From: Streptomyces sp. SAI-135
Lineage (GTDB): Bacteria; Actinomycetota; Actinomycetes; Streptomycetales; Streptomycetaceae
Reading direction: 5' to 3'
Assembly (NCBI RefSeq): GCF_029893805.1
Contig: NZ_JARXYP010000002.1
Coordinates: 2,728,001-2,792,000, forward strand
DNA length: 64,000 nt
The notes under the pieces are model-generated. The model was not told where the DNA came from. It saw nothing but the letters and a program-made list of their open reading frames with translations, and did not search any database. Positions 36,487-44,913 of the stretch are shown piece by piece. The stretch's first letter is position 1. Every line of letters starts with the position of its first letter. The position numbers and the translations under genes were made by a program.

Positions 36487-38292
36487 ATGGCGGTTTCCGT
36501 AACCCTTCCGGCGCTCGGCGAGAGCGTCACCGAGGGCACCGTCACCCGCTGGCTGAAGGCCGAGGGTGAGCGTGTAGAGGCCGACGAGCCGCTGCTCGAG
36601 GTCTCGACCGACAAGGTCGACACCGAGATCCCCTCCCCCGCCGCCGGCGTCCTCGCGTCCATCAAGGTCGCCGAGGACGAGACGGTCGAGGTCGGCGCCG
36701 AGCTGGCCGTGATCGACGACGGCACCGGCGCCCCGGCCGCCGCTCCGGCTCCGGCCGCCGAGCCGGTCGCCGAGCCCGCCCCGGAGCCGGCCGCGGCCGC
36801 TCCGTCCACCGAGCAGGCCGCCCCGGCGCCCGCTCCCACCGCCGAGGCCGCTTCCGGCGGCGGCTCCGCCGAGGGCACGGACGTCGTCCTGCCCGCGCTG
36901 GGCGAGTCCGTCACCGAGGGCACCGTCACCCGGTGGCTCAAGGAGGTCGGCGAGGAGGTCGCGGAGGACGAGCCCCTGCTCGAGGTCTCCACCGACAAGG
37001 TCGACACCGAGATCCCCTCCCCGGCCGCCGGTGTGCTGCTGGAGATCGTGGTCGGCGAGGACGAGACCGCCGAGGTCGGCGCCAAGCTCGCCGTCATCGG
37101 CGCCCCGGGCGCGGCTCCGGCCGCCGCTCAGGCTCCCGCCGCCCCGGCCCCGGCCGCCGAGGCCCCCGCCCCGGCTCCGGCGCCCGCCCCCGCGGCTCCC
37201 GCGCCCGCTCCGGCCCCGGCCCCGGACCCGCAGGCTCCTTCGGCTCCGGCCCCGCAGCAGCAGACGGCTCCGGCGCCCGACCCGGCGCCCGCCGCTCCGG
37301 CCCCGGCGCCCGCCCCGGTCACCCCGGCCCCGGCTCCGGCCGCGACCTCCGGTGACGACGGCGCCTACGTGACCCCGCTGGTGCGCAAGCTCGCCGCGGA
37401 GAACGGCGTGGACCTGGCCGGCGTCAAGGGCACCGGTGTCGGTGGCCGTATCCGCAAGCAGGACGTCATCGCCGCCGCCGAGGCCGCGAAGGCCGCCGCG
37501 GCCGCTCCGGCTCCGGCCGCCGCTGCCGCCCCGGCCGCCGCCAAGAAGGCGCCGTCTCTGGAGGCCTCTCCCCTCCGTGGCCAGACCGTCAAGATGCCGC
37601 GCATCCGCAAGGTCATCGGCGACAACATGGTCAAGGCGCTGCACGAGCAGGCGCAGCTGTCCTCGGTCGTCGAGGTCGACGTCACCCGTCTGATGAAGCT
37701 GCGCGCCCGCGCCAAGGACGCGTTCGCGGCCCGTGAGGGCGTCAAGCTCTCCCCGATGCCGTTCTTCGTCAAGGCGGCCGCCCAGGCGCTGAAGGCGCAC
37801 GCGCCGATCAACGCCAAGATCAACGAGGGCGAAGGCACGATCACCTACTTCGACACCGAGAACATCGGTATCGCGGTGGACTCCGAGAAGGGCCTGATGA
37901 CCCCGGTCATCAAGCACGCGGGCGACCTCAACATCGCCGGCATCGCCAAGGCCACGGCGGAGCTCGCGGGCAAGGTCCGCGCGAACAAGATCACGCCCGA
38001 CGAGCTGTCCGGCGCGACCTTCACCATCTCCAACACCGGTTCGCGCGGCGCGCTCTTCGACACGATCATCGTGCCGCCGGGCCAGGTCGCGATCCTCGGC
38101 ATCGGTGCCACGGTCAAGCGTCCGGCCGTCATCGAGACCGAGGAGGGCACGGTCATCGGCATCCGCGACATGACCTACCTGACCCTCTCCTACGACCACC
38201 GTCTGGTGGACGGCGCCGACGCGGCCCGTTACCTGACCGCGGTCAAGGCGATCCTGGAGGCGGGCGAGTTCGAGGTCGAGCTCGGCCTGTAA
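36487..38292 (+). CDS. sucB: Dihydrolipoamide acyltransferase (E2) with two lipoyl domains
   Basis: A 601-residue E2. Two lipoyl domains carry lipoyl-lysines K43 and K171 in STDKVDTEIP, separated and followed by Ala/Pro-rich linkers (the second, about residues 205-285, is extreme low complexity). A peripheral subunit-binding domain (about 290-335) and a catalytic domain with H571 in DHRLVDGADA follow. It is usually annotated sucB, but in actinobacteria one E2 serves a mixed PDH/ODH complex with homodimeric AceE; the aceE gene nearby fits that. It is co-transcribed with lpd. Lipoate for K43/K171 would come from LipB/LipA in this window. Confidence 0.95.
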   Translation: MAVSVTLPALGESVTEGTVTRWLKAEGERVEADEPLLEVSTDKVDTEIPSPAAGVLASIKVAEDETVEVGAELAVIDDGTGAPAAAPAPAAEPVAEPAPEPAAAAPSTEQAAPAPAPTAEAASGGGSAEGTDVVLPALGESVTEGTVTRWLKEVGEEVAEDEPLLEVSTDKVDTEIPSPAAGVLLEIVVGEDETAEVGAKLAVIGAPGAAPAAAQAPAAPAPAAEAPAPAPAPAPAAPAPAPAPAPDPQAPSAPAPQQQTAPAPDPAPAAPAPAPAPVTPAPAPAATSGDDGAYVTPLVRKLAAENGVDLAGVKGTGVGGRIRKQDVIAAAEAAKAAAAAPAPAAAAAPAAAKKAPSLEASPLRGQTVKMPRIRKVIGDNMVKALHEQAQLSSVVEVDVTRLMKLRARAKDAFAAREGVKLSPMPFFVKAAAQALKAHAPINAKINEGEGTITYFDTENIGIAVDSEKGLMTPVIKHAGDLNIAGIAKATAELAGKVRANKITPDELSGATFTISNTGSRGALFDTIIVPPGQVAILGIGATVKRPAVIETEEGTVIGIRDMTYLTLSYDHRLVDGADAARYLTAVKAILEAGEFEVELGL

Positions 38293-38307
38293 GGCGCTTG
38301 GTTCGTG

Positions 38308-38342
38308 CGGTGCCCCCGTCCGGTCTCCGGGCGGGGGCACCG
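38308..38342. terminator. Bidirectional terminator
   Basis: A 16-bp stem (38308-38323 with 38327-38342, one G-T pair) and a 3-nt loop, followed by CCTTTCC; between the E2 gene and a convergent lipoprotein gene. Confidence 0.85.
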
Positions 38343-38350
38343 GCCTTTCC

Positions 38351-39013
38351 TCACCTGGGCGTGAGCTGCCGGTCCGACCAGCCCCACAGCTCCTCCACCC
38401 ACACGTTGGGGACGGAGAGCCTGGGCGCGGGCGTGAGGTGCCGGGTCCGGTACGCCTTGAGGACGTCGTACGTCGCGTCCAGGCAGTCCCGCGAGGTGAG
38501 CTTGCCGGTCCTCGGGTCCACGCCGACGAGGAACCCGCGCACCTCGACCGTACGGATCATGTCCCGGGCGCGGTTCACGTCGTACGTCGGGGACTTGGTG
38601 CAGCGGTAACGGCTGTACGGGTGCTCGGACGTCCCCGGGTAGTGGGCGTCCGTCGCCATCTCGCTGAGCATGCGGTCGTACGAGCCCTCCGCGTGCCAGG
38701 CCCCGATGTCGCCGCCCGGCGGGGTGTACAGCCTGCCGCTCGGGTTCTCCACGGCGCCGTAGACCCAGCGGCCCGTGCCCGGGACCTTGAAGCCCCAGCC
38801 GACGTGCCCGAACTTCTGGGCCCCGTCCGGTTTGACGAACACGCAGGCGGCGCCCCTGCCCGGGGCCGTGCCCGCCATGGCGGTGATCGCTCGCGAGCTG
38901 CTCGGTGCCGTCTCCGCCGTCGCCCGGGCGGACGGCTGTCCGCAGCCCGCCACGCCGACGATCGCGCCGATCACGGCCGTGACGGCCAGTCCCCGTCGTC
39001 CCCCGATGTGCAT
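38351..39013 (-). CDS. Exported lipoprotein of unknown function
   Basis: A 220-residue protein starting MHIGGRRGLAV with a signal peptide and lipobox (VAGC near residue 24). The mature part has several Cys residues and a GHVGWGFKVPGTGRWVYGAVE segment resembling surface/wall proteins, but I do not recognise the domain. ATG 39011-39013 fits the signal peptide; a longer frame would move it internally. It is divergent from the GntR regulator gene. No function can be assigned. Confidence 0.8.
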   Translation of the reverse strand: MHIGGRRGLAVTAVIGAIVGVAGCGQPSARATAETAPSSSRAITAMAGTAPGRGAACVFVKPDGAQKFGHVGWGFKVPGTGRWVYGAVENPSGRLYTPPGGDIGAWHAEGSYDRMLSEMATDAHYPGTSEHPYSRYRCTKSPTYDVNRARDMIRTVEVRGFLVGVDPRTGKLTSRDCLDATYDVLKAYRTRHLTPAPRLSVPNVWVEELWGWSDRQLTPR

Positions 39014-39227
39014 GCCGTCCCCCTGTGGTGCGATGGAGTGCCCCGCGCGGGAACCCCCTGACCAACGCGACACACCTGGAGGCCGGGGAGTTCCGCGTCT
39101 TGACAGAAGTCGTGCGGCTGGGAGCGTGTAAGCCTCGTCTCACCTGCATGAAAGCGCCCCCGTGCGCCCCTCCCTGACGGCCCCGCGGCCTTATTGTCTT
39201 TACGTCAAACGCCCTTAAGGAGCTCTC

Positions 39228-39851
39228 ATGACCGCGCCCGTCGTCCACTCGCTGCGCGAACAGATCCGCGAGCACATCGTGGAGGGGATCGTCAGCGGGC
39301 GCTGGCAGCCGGGCGAGCGGATCGTGGAGCGCCGGATCGCGACCGAGCTGGAGGTCAGCCAGACACCGGTGCGGGAGGCGCTGCGGGAACTGGAGTCGCT
39401 GCGGCTGATCGAGTCCGCGCCGAACAAGGGCGTACGGGTGCGGAATCTGACGGCGGCCGACCTGGAGGAGAGCTATCCCGTCCGGGCCGGTCTGGAGGCG
39501 ATCGCGGCGGAGCTGGCGGCGGAGCGGCTGGCCCAGGACTGCTCGGCCTTGGAGCCGCATGTCGCCGCGCTGTACGAGGCGGACCGGGCCTCCGACGGCA
39601 CCAGCCAGGTGCGGCACACGGTCGGCTTCCACCGCGAGCTGGTGCGGGCGGCCGGCAACTCGGTGCTGCTGCACACCTGGGAGGGTCTGGGCATCGAGGT
39701 CTTCACGGCGCTGTCGATCCGCTGGCTGGGCACGGTCCAGCAGTCGTACGCGGAGGAGCACGAGGAGCTGGTGGCGGCGTTCAAGCGCCGGGACCCGCGG
39801 ATCCCGGAGATCGTGAAGGCCCACGTGCTGGGGTGCGCGCCGCGGGCCTGA
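39228..39851 (+). CDS. GntR-family transcriptional regulator with FCD domain, likely PdhR-like
   Basis: A 207-residue repressor-type regulator: a winged helix-turn-helix (about residues 8-75, VSQTPVREALRELESLRLIE) and an all-helical FCD ligand-binding domain (about 85-200) with conserved His residues (HTVGFHRELV) suited to metal/organic-acid binding. Family members such as PdhR and LldR sense pyruvate or lactate. It lies directly upstream of aceE, as pdhR does in Escherichia coli, and a 17-bp palindrome sits on the aceE promoter, so pyruvate dehydrogenase control is likely. AAGGAG precedes the ATG. Confidence 0.9.
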   Translation: MTAPVVHSLREQIREHIVEGIVSGRWQPGERIVERRIATELEVSQTPVREALRELESLRLIESAPNKGVRVRNLTAADLEESYPVRAGLEAIAAELAAERLAQDCSALEPHVAALYEADRASDGTSQVRHTVGFHRELVRAAGNSVLLHTWEGLGIEVFTALSIRWLGTVQQSYAEEHEELVAAFKRRDPRIPEIVKAHVLGCAPRA

Positions 39852-39897
39852 CGCAGTCGAGCACACCAGCGCTCACCTGCGAAAACCTTCGAAAACA

Positions 39898-39934
39898 AGG
39901 CACCCGGTGTCTTTCCGGGAGACACCCCGTGCCT
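39898..39934. terminator. Hairpin between the GntR gene and aceE
   Basis: 15-nt arms (AGGCACCCGGTGTCT with AGACACCCCGTGCCT) pair except for two central positions, with a 7-nt loop. It could terminate the regulator transcript so that aceE is expressed from its own promoter. Confidence 0.6.
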
Positions 39935-39971
39935 ACTTTCTCGTCATCCAGAAGTTTTGCCCCTCAACCCT

Positions 39972-40001
39972 TTGATCGATCATCGATCAGCGAGTTAGAG
40001 T
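39972..40001 (+). promoter_or_regulatory. aceE promoter with overlapping 17-bp palindromic operator
   Basis: TTGATC (39972-39977) and TAGAGT (39996-40001) are 18 bp apart, a good -35/-10 pair. The perfect palindrome TGATCGAT-C-ATCGATCA (39973-39989) overlaps the -35 and spacer, the expected place for repression by the adjacent GntR regulator. Confidence 0.7.
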
Positions 40002-40109
40002 CGCCGACGGGCCCTTACCGGGGCCCTCCGCCCTGTCCTGCCAAAGACAAAGGGCACCCCCGAACCCTTACCGATGAGGGAACCCCCTTCGACTGAGGAA
40101 GGCGGCGAC

Positions 40110-42812
40110 ATGACCGACCCCAACGCCATCCAGCCGAGTGAGCTCGACCAGCTCCCCGACCGGGACCCCGAGGAGACCGCCGAATGGCAGGCCTCCCTGG
40201 ACGCGGTCGCCAAGGCGGCCGGCCCGCACCGTGCCGCGTACCTGATGCGCCGCACGCTGGAGAGGGCGGAGGGCAACGGCATCGCGCTGCCGAAGCTCCT
40301 CGAAACGGACTACGTCAACACCATCCCCACCGCCGCCGAGCCGTCCGTGCCCGGTGACGAGGAGATGGAGCGGAAGATCACCGCGTGGAACCGCTGGAAC
40401 GCGGCCGCGATGGTCACCCGCGGCTCCAAGTACGGCGTCGGCGGCCACATCGCCACCTTCGCCTCCGCGGCCTGGCTCTACGAGACCGGCTTCAACCACT
40501 TCTTCAAGGGCAAGGAGGCCGACGGGTCCGGCGACCAGCTCTACATCCAGGGCCACGCCTCCCCCGGCATCTACGCCCGCGCCTTCCTCGACGGCCGGCT
40601 GGACGAGTCCCACCTGGACAACTTCCGCCGTGAGTCGGGCGGCAACGGCCTCCCGTCGTACCCGCACCCCCGCCGCCTGCCCTGGCTGTGGGAGTTCCCG
40701 ACGGTCTCCATGGGTCTCGGCCCGCTCTCCGCGATCTACCAGGCGCGCTTCAACCGCTACCTGACGGCCCGCGGCATCAAGGACGTCTCCGAGTCCCACG
40801 TCTGGGCCTTCCTCGGCGACGGCGAGATGGACGAGCCGGAGTCGACCGCGGCACTCGCGCTCGCCTCCCGCGAGGGTCTGGACAACCTGACCTTCGTCAT
40901 CAACTGCAACCTCCAGCGCCTCGACGGCCCGGTCCGCGCGAACTTCAAGATCGTGCAGGAGCTGGAGGCCCAGTTCCGCGGCGCCGGCTGGAACGTGGTC
41001 AAGTCGCTGTGGGGCAACGCCTGGGACGAGCTCTTCCAGCTCGACACCACGGGCGCACTGGTACGACGGCTCCGCGAGGTACCGGACGCGCAGGTGCAGA
41101 CGTACCAGACGCGCGACGCCGCCTACATCCGCCAGGACTTCTTCGGCAAGGACCCGGCGCTCGTCGAGATGGCGAAACTGCTGTCCGACGACAAGATCCT
41201 GGAGTGCTTCCACCTCTCCCGCGGTGGCCACGAGGCCCGCAAGGTGTACGCCGCCTACAAGGCCGCCGTCGAGTTCAAGGGCGCGCCGACCGTGATCCTG
41301 GCCCAGACGGTCAAGGGCCACACGCTCGGCGAGGGCTTCGCGTCGAAGAACGCCAACCACCAGATGAAGAAGCTGTCGGTGGACGAGTTCAAGACCATGC
41401 GTGATCTTCTTGAACTGCCCATCAAGGACAGCGACTTCGTCGACGGTGTCGTCCCCTACGGCCACCCCGGCGCCGACTCCCCCGAGGTCCGCTACCTCCA
41501 GGAGCGCCGCGCGGCCCTCGGCGGCCCGGCCCCGGCCCGCCGCGTCCACCCGGTGGCCCCGCTGCCGGCCCCCGCGGAGAAGGCGTTCGCCTCCTTCGAC
41601 AAGGGCTCCGGCTCCCAGAACGTCGCGACCACCATGGCCTTCGTCCGCCTGATCAAGGACCTGGTGCGCGACAAGGAGACGGGTAAGCGCTGGGTGCCGA
41701 TCGTCCCCGACGAGGCGCGCACCTTCGGCATGGAGAGCCTCTTCCCGTCGCTGGGCATCTACTCGCCCAAGGGCCAGACGTACGAGCCGGTCGACCGCGA
41801 CCAGCTCATGTACTACAAGGAGGCCCAGAACGGCCAGATCCTCAACGAGGGGATCACCGAGGCCGGTTCGATGGCCGACTTCATCGCCGCTTCGACGTCG
41901 TACGCGACGCACGGCGAGGCGATGATCCCGTTCTACATCTTCTACTCGATGTTCGGCTGGCAGCGCACCGCCGACCAGATGTGGCAGCTCGGCGACCAGC
42001 TCGGCCGCGGCTTCCTCGTCGGCGCCACGGCGGGCCGTACCACGCTGACGGGCGAGGGCCTCCAGCACGCCGACGGTCACTCCCCGGTCATCGCGGCGAC
42101 GAACCCGGCCGCGCTGACGTACGACCCGGCGTTCGCCTACGAGGTCGCCACGATCGTGCGCGACGGCATCCGCCGCATGTACGGCGAGGCGGCGCCCGGC
42201 GAGGACCAGAACGTCTTCTACTACCTGACGGTCTACAACGAGCCGCTGCCGCAGCCCGCCAAGCCGTCCGGACTCGGTGTCGACGAGGGCATCGTCAAGG
42301 GCCTGTACCGCTTCAACACGGCGGAGTCCGCGGGCCTGTCCCCGGTCGCGAACGCCCCCCGCATCCAGCTCCTGGGCTCCGGCACGGCGATCCACTGGGT
42401 GCTGAAGGCGCAGCAGATGCTGGCCGAGGAGTGGGGCGTGGCCGCCGACGTGTGGTCCGCGACGTCCTGGACGGAGCTGCGCCGTGACGCGCTGGAGGCC
42501 GACGCCGGCCTGCTGCGCGGCGAGGAGCGGGTCCCCTACGTCCGCCAGGCGCTGCACGGTGCCGAGGGCCCGGTGCTCGCCGTCTCCGACTACATGCGCC
42601 AGGTTCCCGACCAGATCGCGCAGTGGGTCGAGCAGGACTGGTCCTCGCTGGGCGCGGACGGCTTCGGCCTCTCCGACACCCGCGAGGGCGCCCGCCGCCA
42701 CTTCGGCGTCGACGCCGAGTCGGTCGTGGTCGCGGCCCTGGCCCAGCTGGCCCGCCGCGGCGAGGTCAAGGCGACGGCCGTGAAGGAAGCGCGGGAGAAG
42801 TACGGACTGTGA
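40110..42812 (+). CDS. aceE: Pyruvate dehydrogenase E1, homodimeric type
   Basis: A 900-residue AceE. The thiamine diphosphate-binding motif GDGEMDEPES is near residue 245, with NCNLQRLDGPV following, and the C-terminal transketolase-like domain is complete. It decarboxylates pyruvate and acetylates E2. The ATG at 40110 has GAGGAAGG upstream; a longer frame from 40074 lacks a ribosome site. It has its own promoter with a palindromic operator and follows a GntR/FCD gene, parallel to the pdhR-aceE layout. E2 and E3 genes are 1.8-5 kb upstream. Confidence 0.97.
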   Translation: MTDPNAIQPSELDQLPDRDPEETAEWQASLDAVAKAAGPHRAAYLMRRTLERAEGNGIALPKLLETDYVNTIPTAAEPSVPGDEEMERKITAWNRWNAAAMVTRGSKYGVGGHIATFASAAWLYETGFNHFFKGKEADGSGDQLYIQGHASPGIYARAFLDGRLDESHLDNFRRESGGNGLPSYPHPRRLPWLWEFPTVSMGLGPLSAIYQARFNRYLTARGIKDVSESHVWAFLGDGEMDEPESTAALALASREGLDNLTFVINCNLQRLDGPVRANFKIVQELEAQFRGAGWNVVKSLWGNAWDELFQLDTTGALVRRLREVPDAQVQTYQTRDAAYIRQDFFGKDPALVEMAKLLSDDKILECFHLSRGGHEARKVYAAYKAAVEFKGAPTVILAQTVKGHTLGEGFASKNANHQMKKLSVDEFKTMRDLLELPIKDSDFVDGVVPYGHPGADSPEVRYLQERRAALGGPAPARRVHPVAPLPAPAEKAFASFDKGSGSQNVATTMAFVRLIKDLVRDKETGKRWVPIVPDEARTFGMESLFPSLGIYSPKGQTYEPVDRDQLMYYKEAQNGQILNEGITEAGSMADFIAASTSYATHGEAMIPFYIFYSMFGWQRTADQMWQLGDQLGRGFLVGATAGRTTLTGEGLQHADGHSPVIAATNPAALTYDPAFAYEVATIVRDGIRRMYGEAAPGEDQNVFYYLTVYNEPLPQPAKPSGLGVDEGIVKGLYRFNTAESAGLSPVANAPRIQLLGSGTAIHWVLKAQQMLAEEWGVAADVWSATSWTELRRDALEADAGLLRGEERVPYVRQALHGAEGPVLAVSDYMRQVPDQIAQWVEQDWSSLGADGFGLSDTREGARRHFGVDAESVVVAALAQLARRGEVKATAVKEAREKYGL

Positions 42813-42837
42813 GGGTCTGAGCTTCGACGCTCGCGGT

Positions 42838-42867
42838 GAAGGGGTACGGCGGCTGCCGTGCCCCTTC
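42838..42867. terminator. aceE terminator
   Basis: A 13-bp stem (GAAGGGGTACGGC with GCCGTGCCCCTTC, one G-T pair) and a 4-nt loop, 25 bp after the aceE stop. Confidence 0.75.
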
Positions 42868-42897
42868 GCTGTCAGTGGGCCCCGGCATCATGGCCGT

Positions 42898-43872
42898 ATG
42901 CGTGCTGCCCGGCTCATCAAGATGGTGCTCCTGCTCCAGTCCCGGCCCTCCATGACCGCCGCCGAGCTGGCGCGGGAGCTGGAGGTGTCGGAGCGGACGG
43001 TGACCCGGGACGCGCAGGCGCTGTCGGAGGCGGGGGTCCCGGTGTACGCGGACCGGGGGCGGGCCGGCGGGTACCGGCTGATCGGCGGGTACCGGACCCG
43101 GTTGACCGGGCTGGCCCGTGGTGAGGCCGAGGCGCTGTTCCTGTCCGGGGTGCCGGGGGCGCTGCGTGAGATGGGGCTGGAGGACGCCGCCTCCGCCGCC
43201 CGGCTGAAGGTCTCGGCGGCCCTGCTGCCCTCCCTGCGGGACGCCTCCCGTACCGCGGCCCAGCGCTTCCACCTGGACGCGCCGAACTGGTTCACCGAAC
43301 CGAAGGCGCCCGACCTGCTGCCCGCCGTTGCCGACGCGGTGTGGGACGACAGACGGGTCGCCGTGCGCTACCGCGGCCGGGAGGGAGAGGTGGAGCGGGA
43401 GCTGGAGCCGTACGGGCTCGTGCTCAAGGCGGGCGTCTGGTACCTGTGCGCCCGTGTGCCCGACAAGGGTTCCTTCCGGGTGTACCGGATCGACCGCTTC
43501 ACGGTGGTGACGGCGGGCGAGGCGCGCTTCGAGCGAGACGAGGAGTTCGACCTGCCCGGGTTCTGGGCGGAGCAGGCCGAGCGGTTCGCGCGTTCCATCC
43601 TGCACGCCGAGGTGGTCGTACGGCTGTCCGGGGACGGGGTGCGGCGCCTTCCGTACGTCGTCGATCCGGTGTCCGCGCGGGAGGCGCTGGCGGCGGCCGG
43701 AGCGGTGCACGAGGACGGCTGGCTGACCGTGACGCTCCCCGTGGAGTCCGAGCAGGTCGCCCATGCGCAGCTGGCGGGGCTCGGTCCCGAGGTGGAGGTG
43801 CTGGCTCCGGAGAGTCTGCGGGCGCGTTTCACCGAGGACGCGAGACGGCTGGGCCGCCTGTACGGGACATAA
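42898..43872 (+). CDS. HTH-WYL domain transcriptional regulator
   Basis: A 324-residue YafY/DeoR-like regulator: an N-terminal winged helix (about residues 5-60, MTAAELARELEVSERTVTRD), a middle WYL domain (about 140-215) with the WYLCARVPDKGSFR segment, and a WCX-type C-terminal domain. WYL proteins sense nucleic-acid or nucleotide ligands in DNA-damage and defence contexts. No target is evident. It is followed by the DUF4240 gene in the same direction. Confidence 0.88.
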   Translation: MRAARLIKMVLLLQSRPSMTAAELARELEVSERTVTRDAQALSEAGVPVYADRGRAGGYRLIGGYRTRLTGLARGEAEALFLSGVPGALREMGLEDAASAARLKVSAALLPSLRDASRTAAQRFHLDAPNWFTEPKAPDLLPAVADAVWDDRRVAVRYRGREGEVERELEPYGLVLKAGVWYLCARVPDKGSFRVYRIDRFTVVTAGEARFERDEEFDLPGFWAEQAERFARSILHAEVVVRLSGDGVRRLPYVVDPVSAREALAAAGAVHEDGWLTVTLPVESEQVAHAQLAGLGPEVEVLAPESLRARFTEDARRLGRLYGT

Positions 43873-43928
43873 CAATCCGCCGCACTCCACGTGCGCCCCA
43901 CCCGTCCAGGCCCGATGCTGGACCCGTG

Positions 43929-44447
43929 ATGGACGAGACGGAGTTCTGGGAGCTGGTGGACGCCACCCGTGAGGCCGCCGACGGCGACCCCGAGGAACAG
44001 GCCGACCTGCTCGTGGACCGGCTGCTGGCGCTGGACCCGGAGATGGTCCTCGACTTCGCCCGTCACTTCGAGGCCCGCTTCAACCGGGCGTACACGTGGG
44101 ACCTGTGGGGCGCCGCCTGGATCCTGCTGGACGGGGCGAGCGACGACGCCTTCGACTTCTTCCGGTGCTGGCTGATCGGCCAGGGCCGCGAGGTGTACGA
44201 GGGCGCGGTGCACGATCCCGACTCGCTCGCCGACCTGCTGGCCGACTTCGACGAGGAGATCGACGGCGACGGCGAGGAACTGGGCTACGCGGCCGACGAG
44301 GCCTACGAGCAGCTCACCGGTACCGTCGCTCCCGACCTGGGCATCCCGCCCGCGCCCTCCGAGCCGCTCGGCGCGCCGGTCGACCTGGAGAGCGACCGGG
44401 TGCTGGCGGAGCGGTATCCCAAACTGTGGGAGCGGTTCAGGGGCTGA
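43929..44447 (+). CDS. DUF4240 domain protein
   Basis: A 172-residue acidic protein of the actinobacterial DUF4240 family, with signatures ETEFWELVDATR at the start, DLWGAAWILLDGASDDAFDFFR in the middle, and an LAERYPKLWERF C-terminus. It is soluble. ATG 43929 and GTG 43926 are both possible; GATGCT lies 6 nt before the GTG. Function is not known for the family. It lies 56 bp after the WYL regulator gene. Confidence 0.85.
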   Translation: MDETEFWELVDATREAADGDPEEQADLLVDRLLALDPEMVLDFARHFEARFNRAYTWDLWGAAWILLDGASDDAFDFFRCWLIGQGREVYEGAVHDPDSLADLLADFDEEIDGDGEELGYAADEAYEQLTGTVAPDLGIPPAPSEPLGAPVDLESDRVLAERYPKLWERFRG

Positions 44448-44468
44448 GCCCCCGTCAGTCCGCTCCCC

Positions 44469-44501
44469 GTCTCGGACAGCTCCCTGTCTCGGACAGCTCC
44501 C
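44469..44501 (+). repeat. Tandem 16-bp duplication
   Basis: GTCTCGGACAGCTCCC occurs at 44469-44484 and again at 44486-44501, one base apart, in the intergenic gap between convergent genes. Probably a small duplication. Confidence 0.8.
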
Positions 44502-44517
44502 GGGCCGCTTCCCCTTC

Positions 44518-44754
44518 TCAGGCCGCCGCCGTGGTCCGGCGCCGGGTGGTGTCCGTCGGGATGTACGCCTGCGTCTGGTCGGCCCTCACCGTGTGGTGCA
44601 TCGGGGCCGCGTTGGCCTGGTCGAGCGCGGACGCGGTGACGGCGGCCGGGCCGAGCACGACGGCCGCGACGGTGCAGACGACCGCCCAGGGGCCGCGGGC
44701 GGTCCGGGCCCAGCCGCCGGTCTTCTCCGTGGTGTCCGTGTGGCTGCTGTTCAT
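44518..44754 (-). CDS. Small alanine-rich secreted or membrane-anchored protein
   Basis: A 78-residue protein starting MNSSHTDTTEKTGGW, with a basic/hydrophobic segment (about residues 17-45, AVVCTVAAVVLGPAAVTASAL) that could be a signal or anchor, then a short polar tail with TTRRRTTAAA. The ATG has GGTGGGGAAG at good spacing. It is divergent from the FemAB-like gene. No domain recognised. Confidence 0.7.
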   Translation of the reverse strand: MNSSHTDTTEKTGGWARTARGPWAVVCTVAAVVLGPAAVTASALDQANAAPMHHTVRADQTQAYIPTDTTRRRTTAAA

Positions 44755-44913
44755 TTCTTCCCCACCTCCGGTCAGTGCGTGTGCATGACGATAGGGCGGC
44801 TGTTTCGGTGGGGTCCTTGAGCCGCCTGCGAGAAACCTGTGAGGTCTCCGGCTCTTGACCCCCGCAGTAACCCCCGGCGTACCGTGGCCGCCCCGGACAG
44901 GAGCACCCCGCCC

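Noticed and set aside
36720..37350. Apparent GCTCCGGCCCC-type DNA repeats inside the E2 gene
   Set aside because: They encode the Ala/Pro linkers between the E2 domains and are protein low complexity, not an independent DNA repeat.
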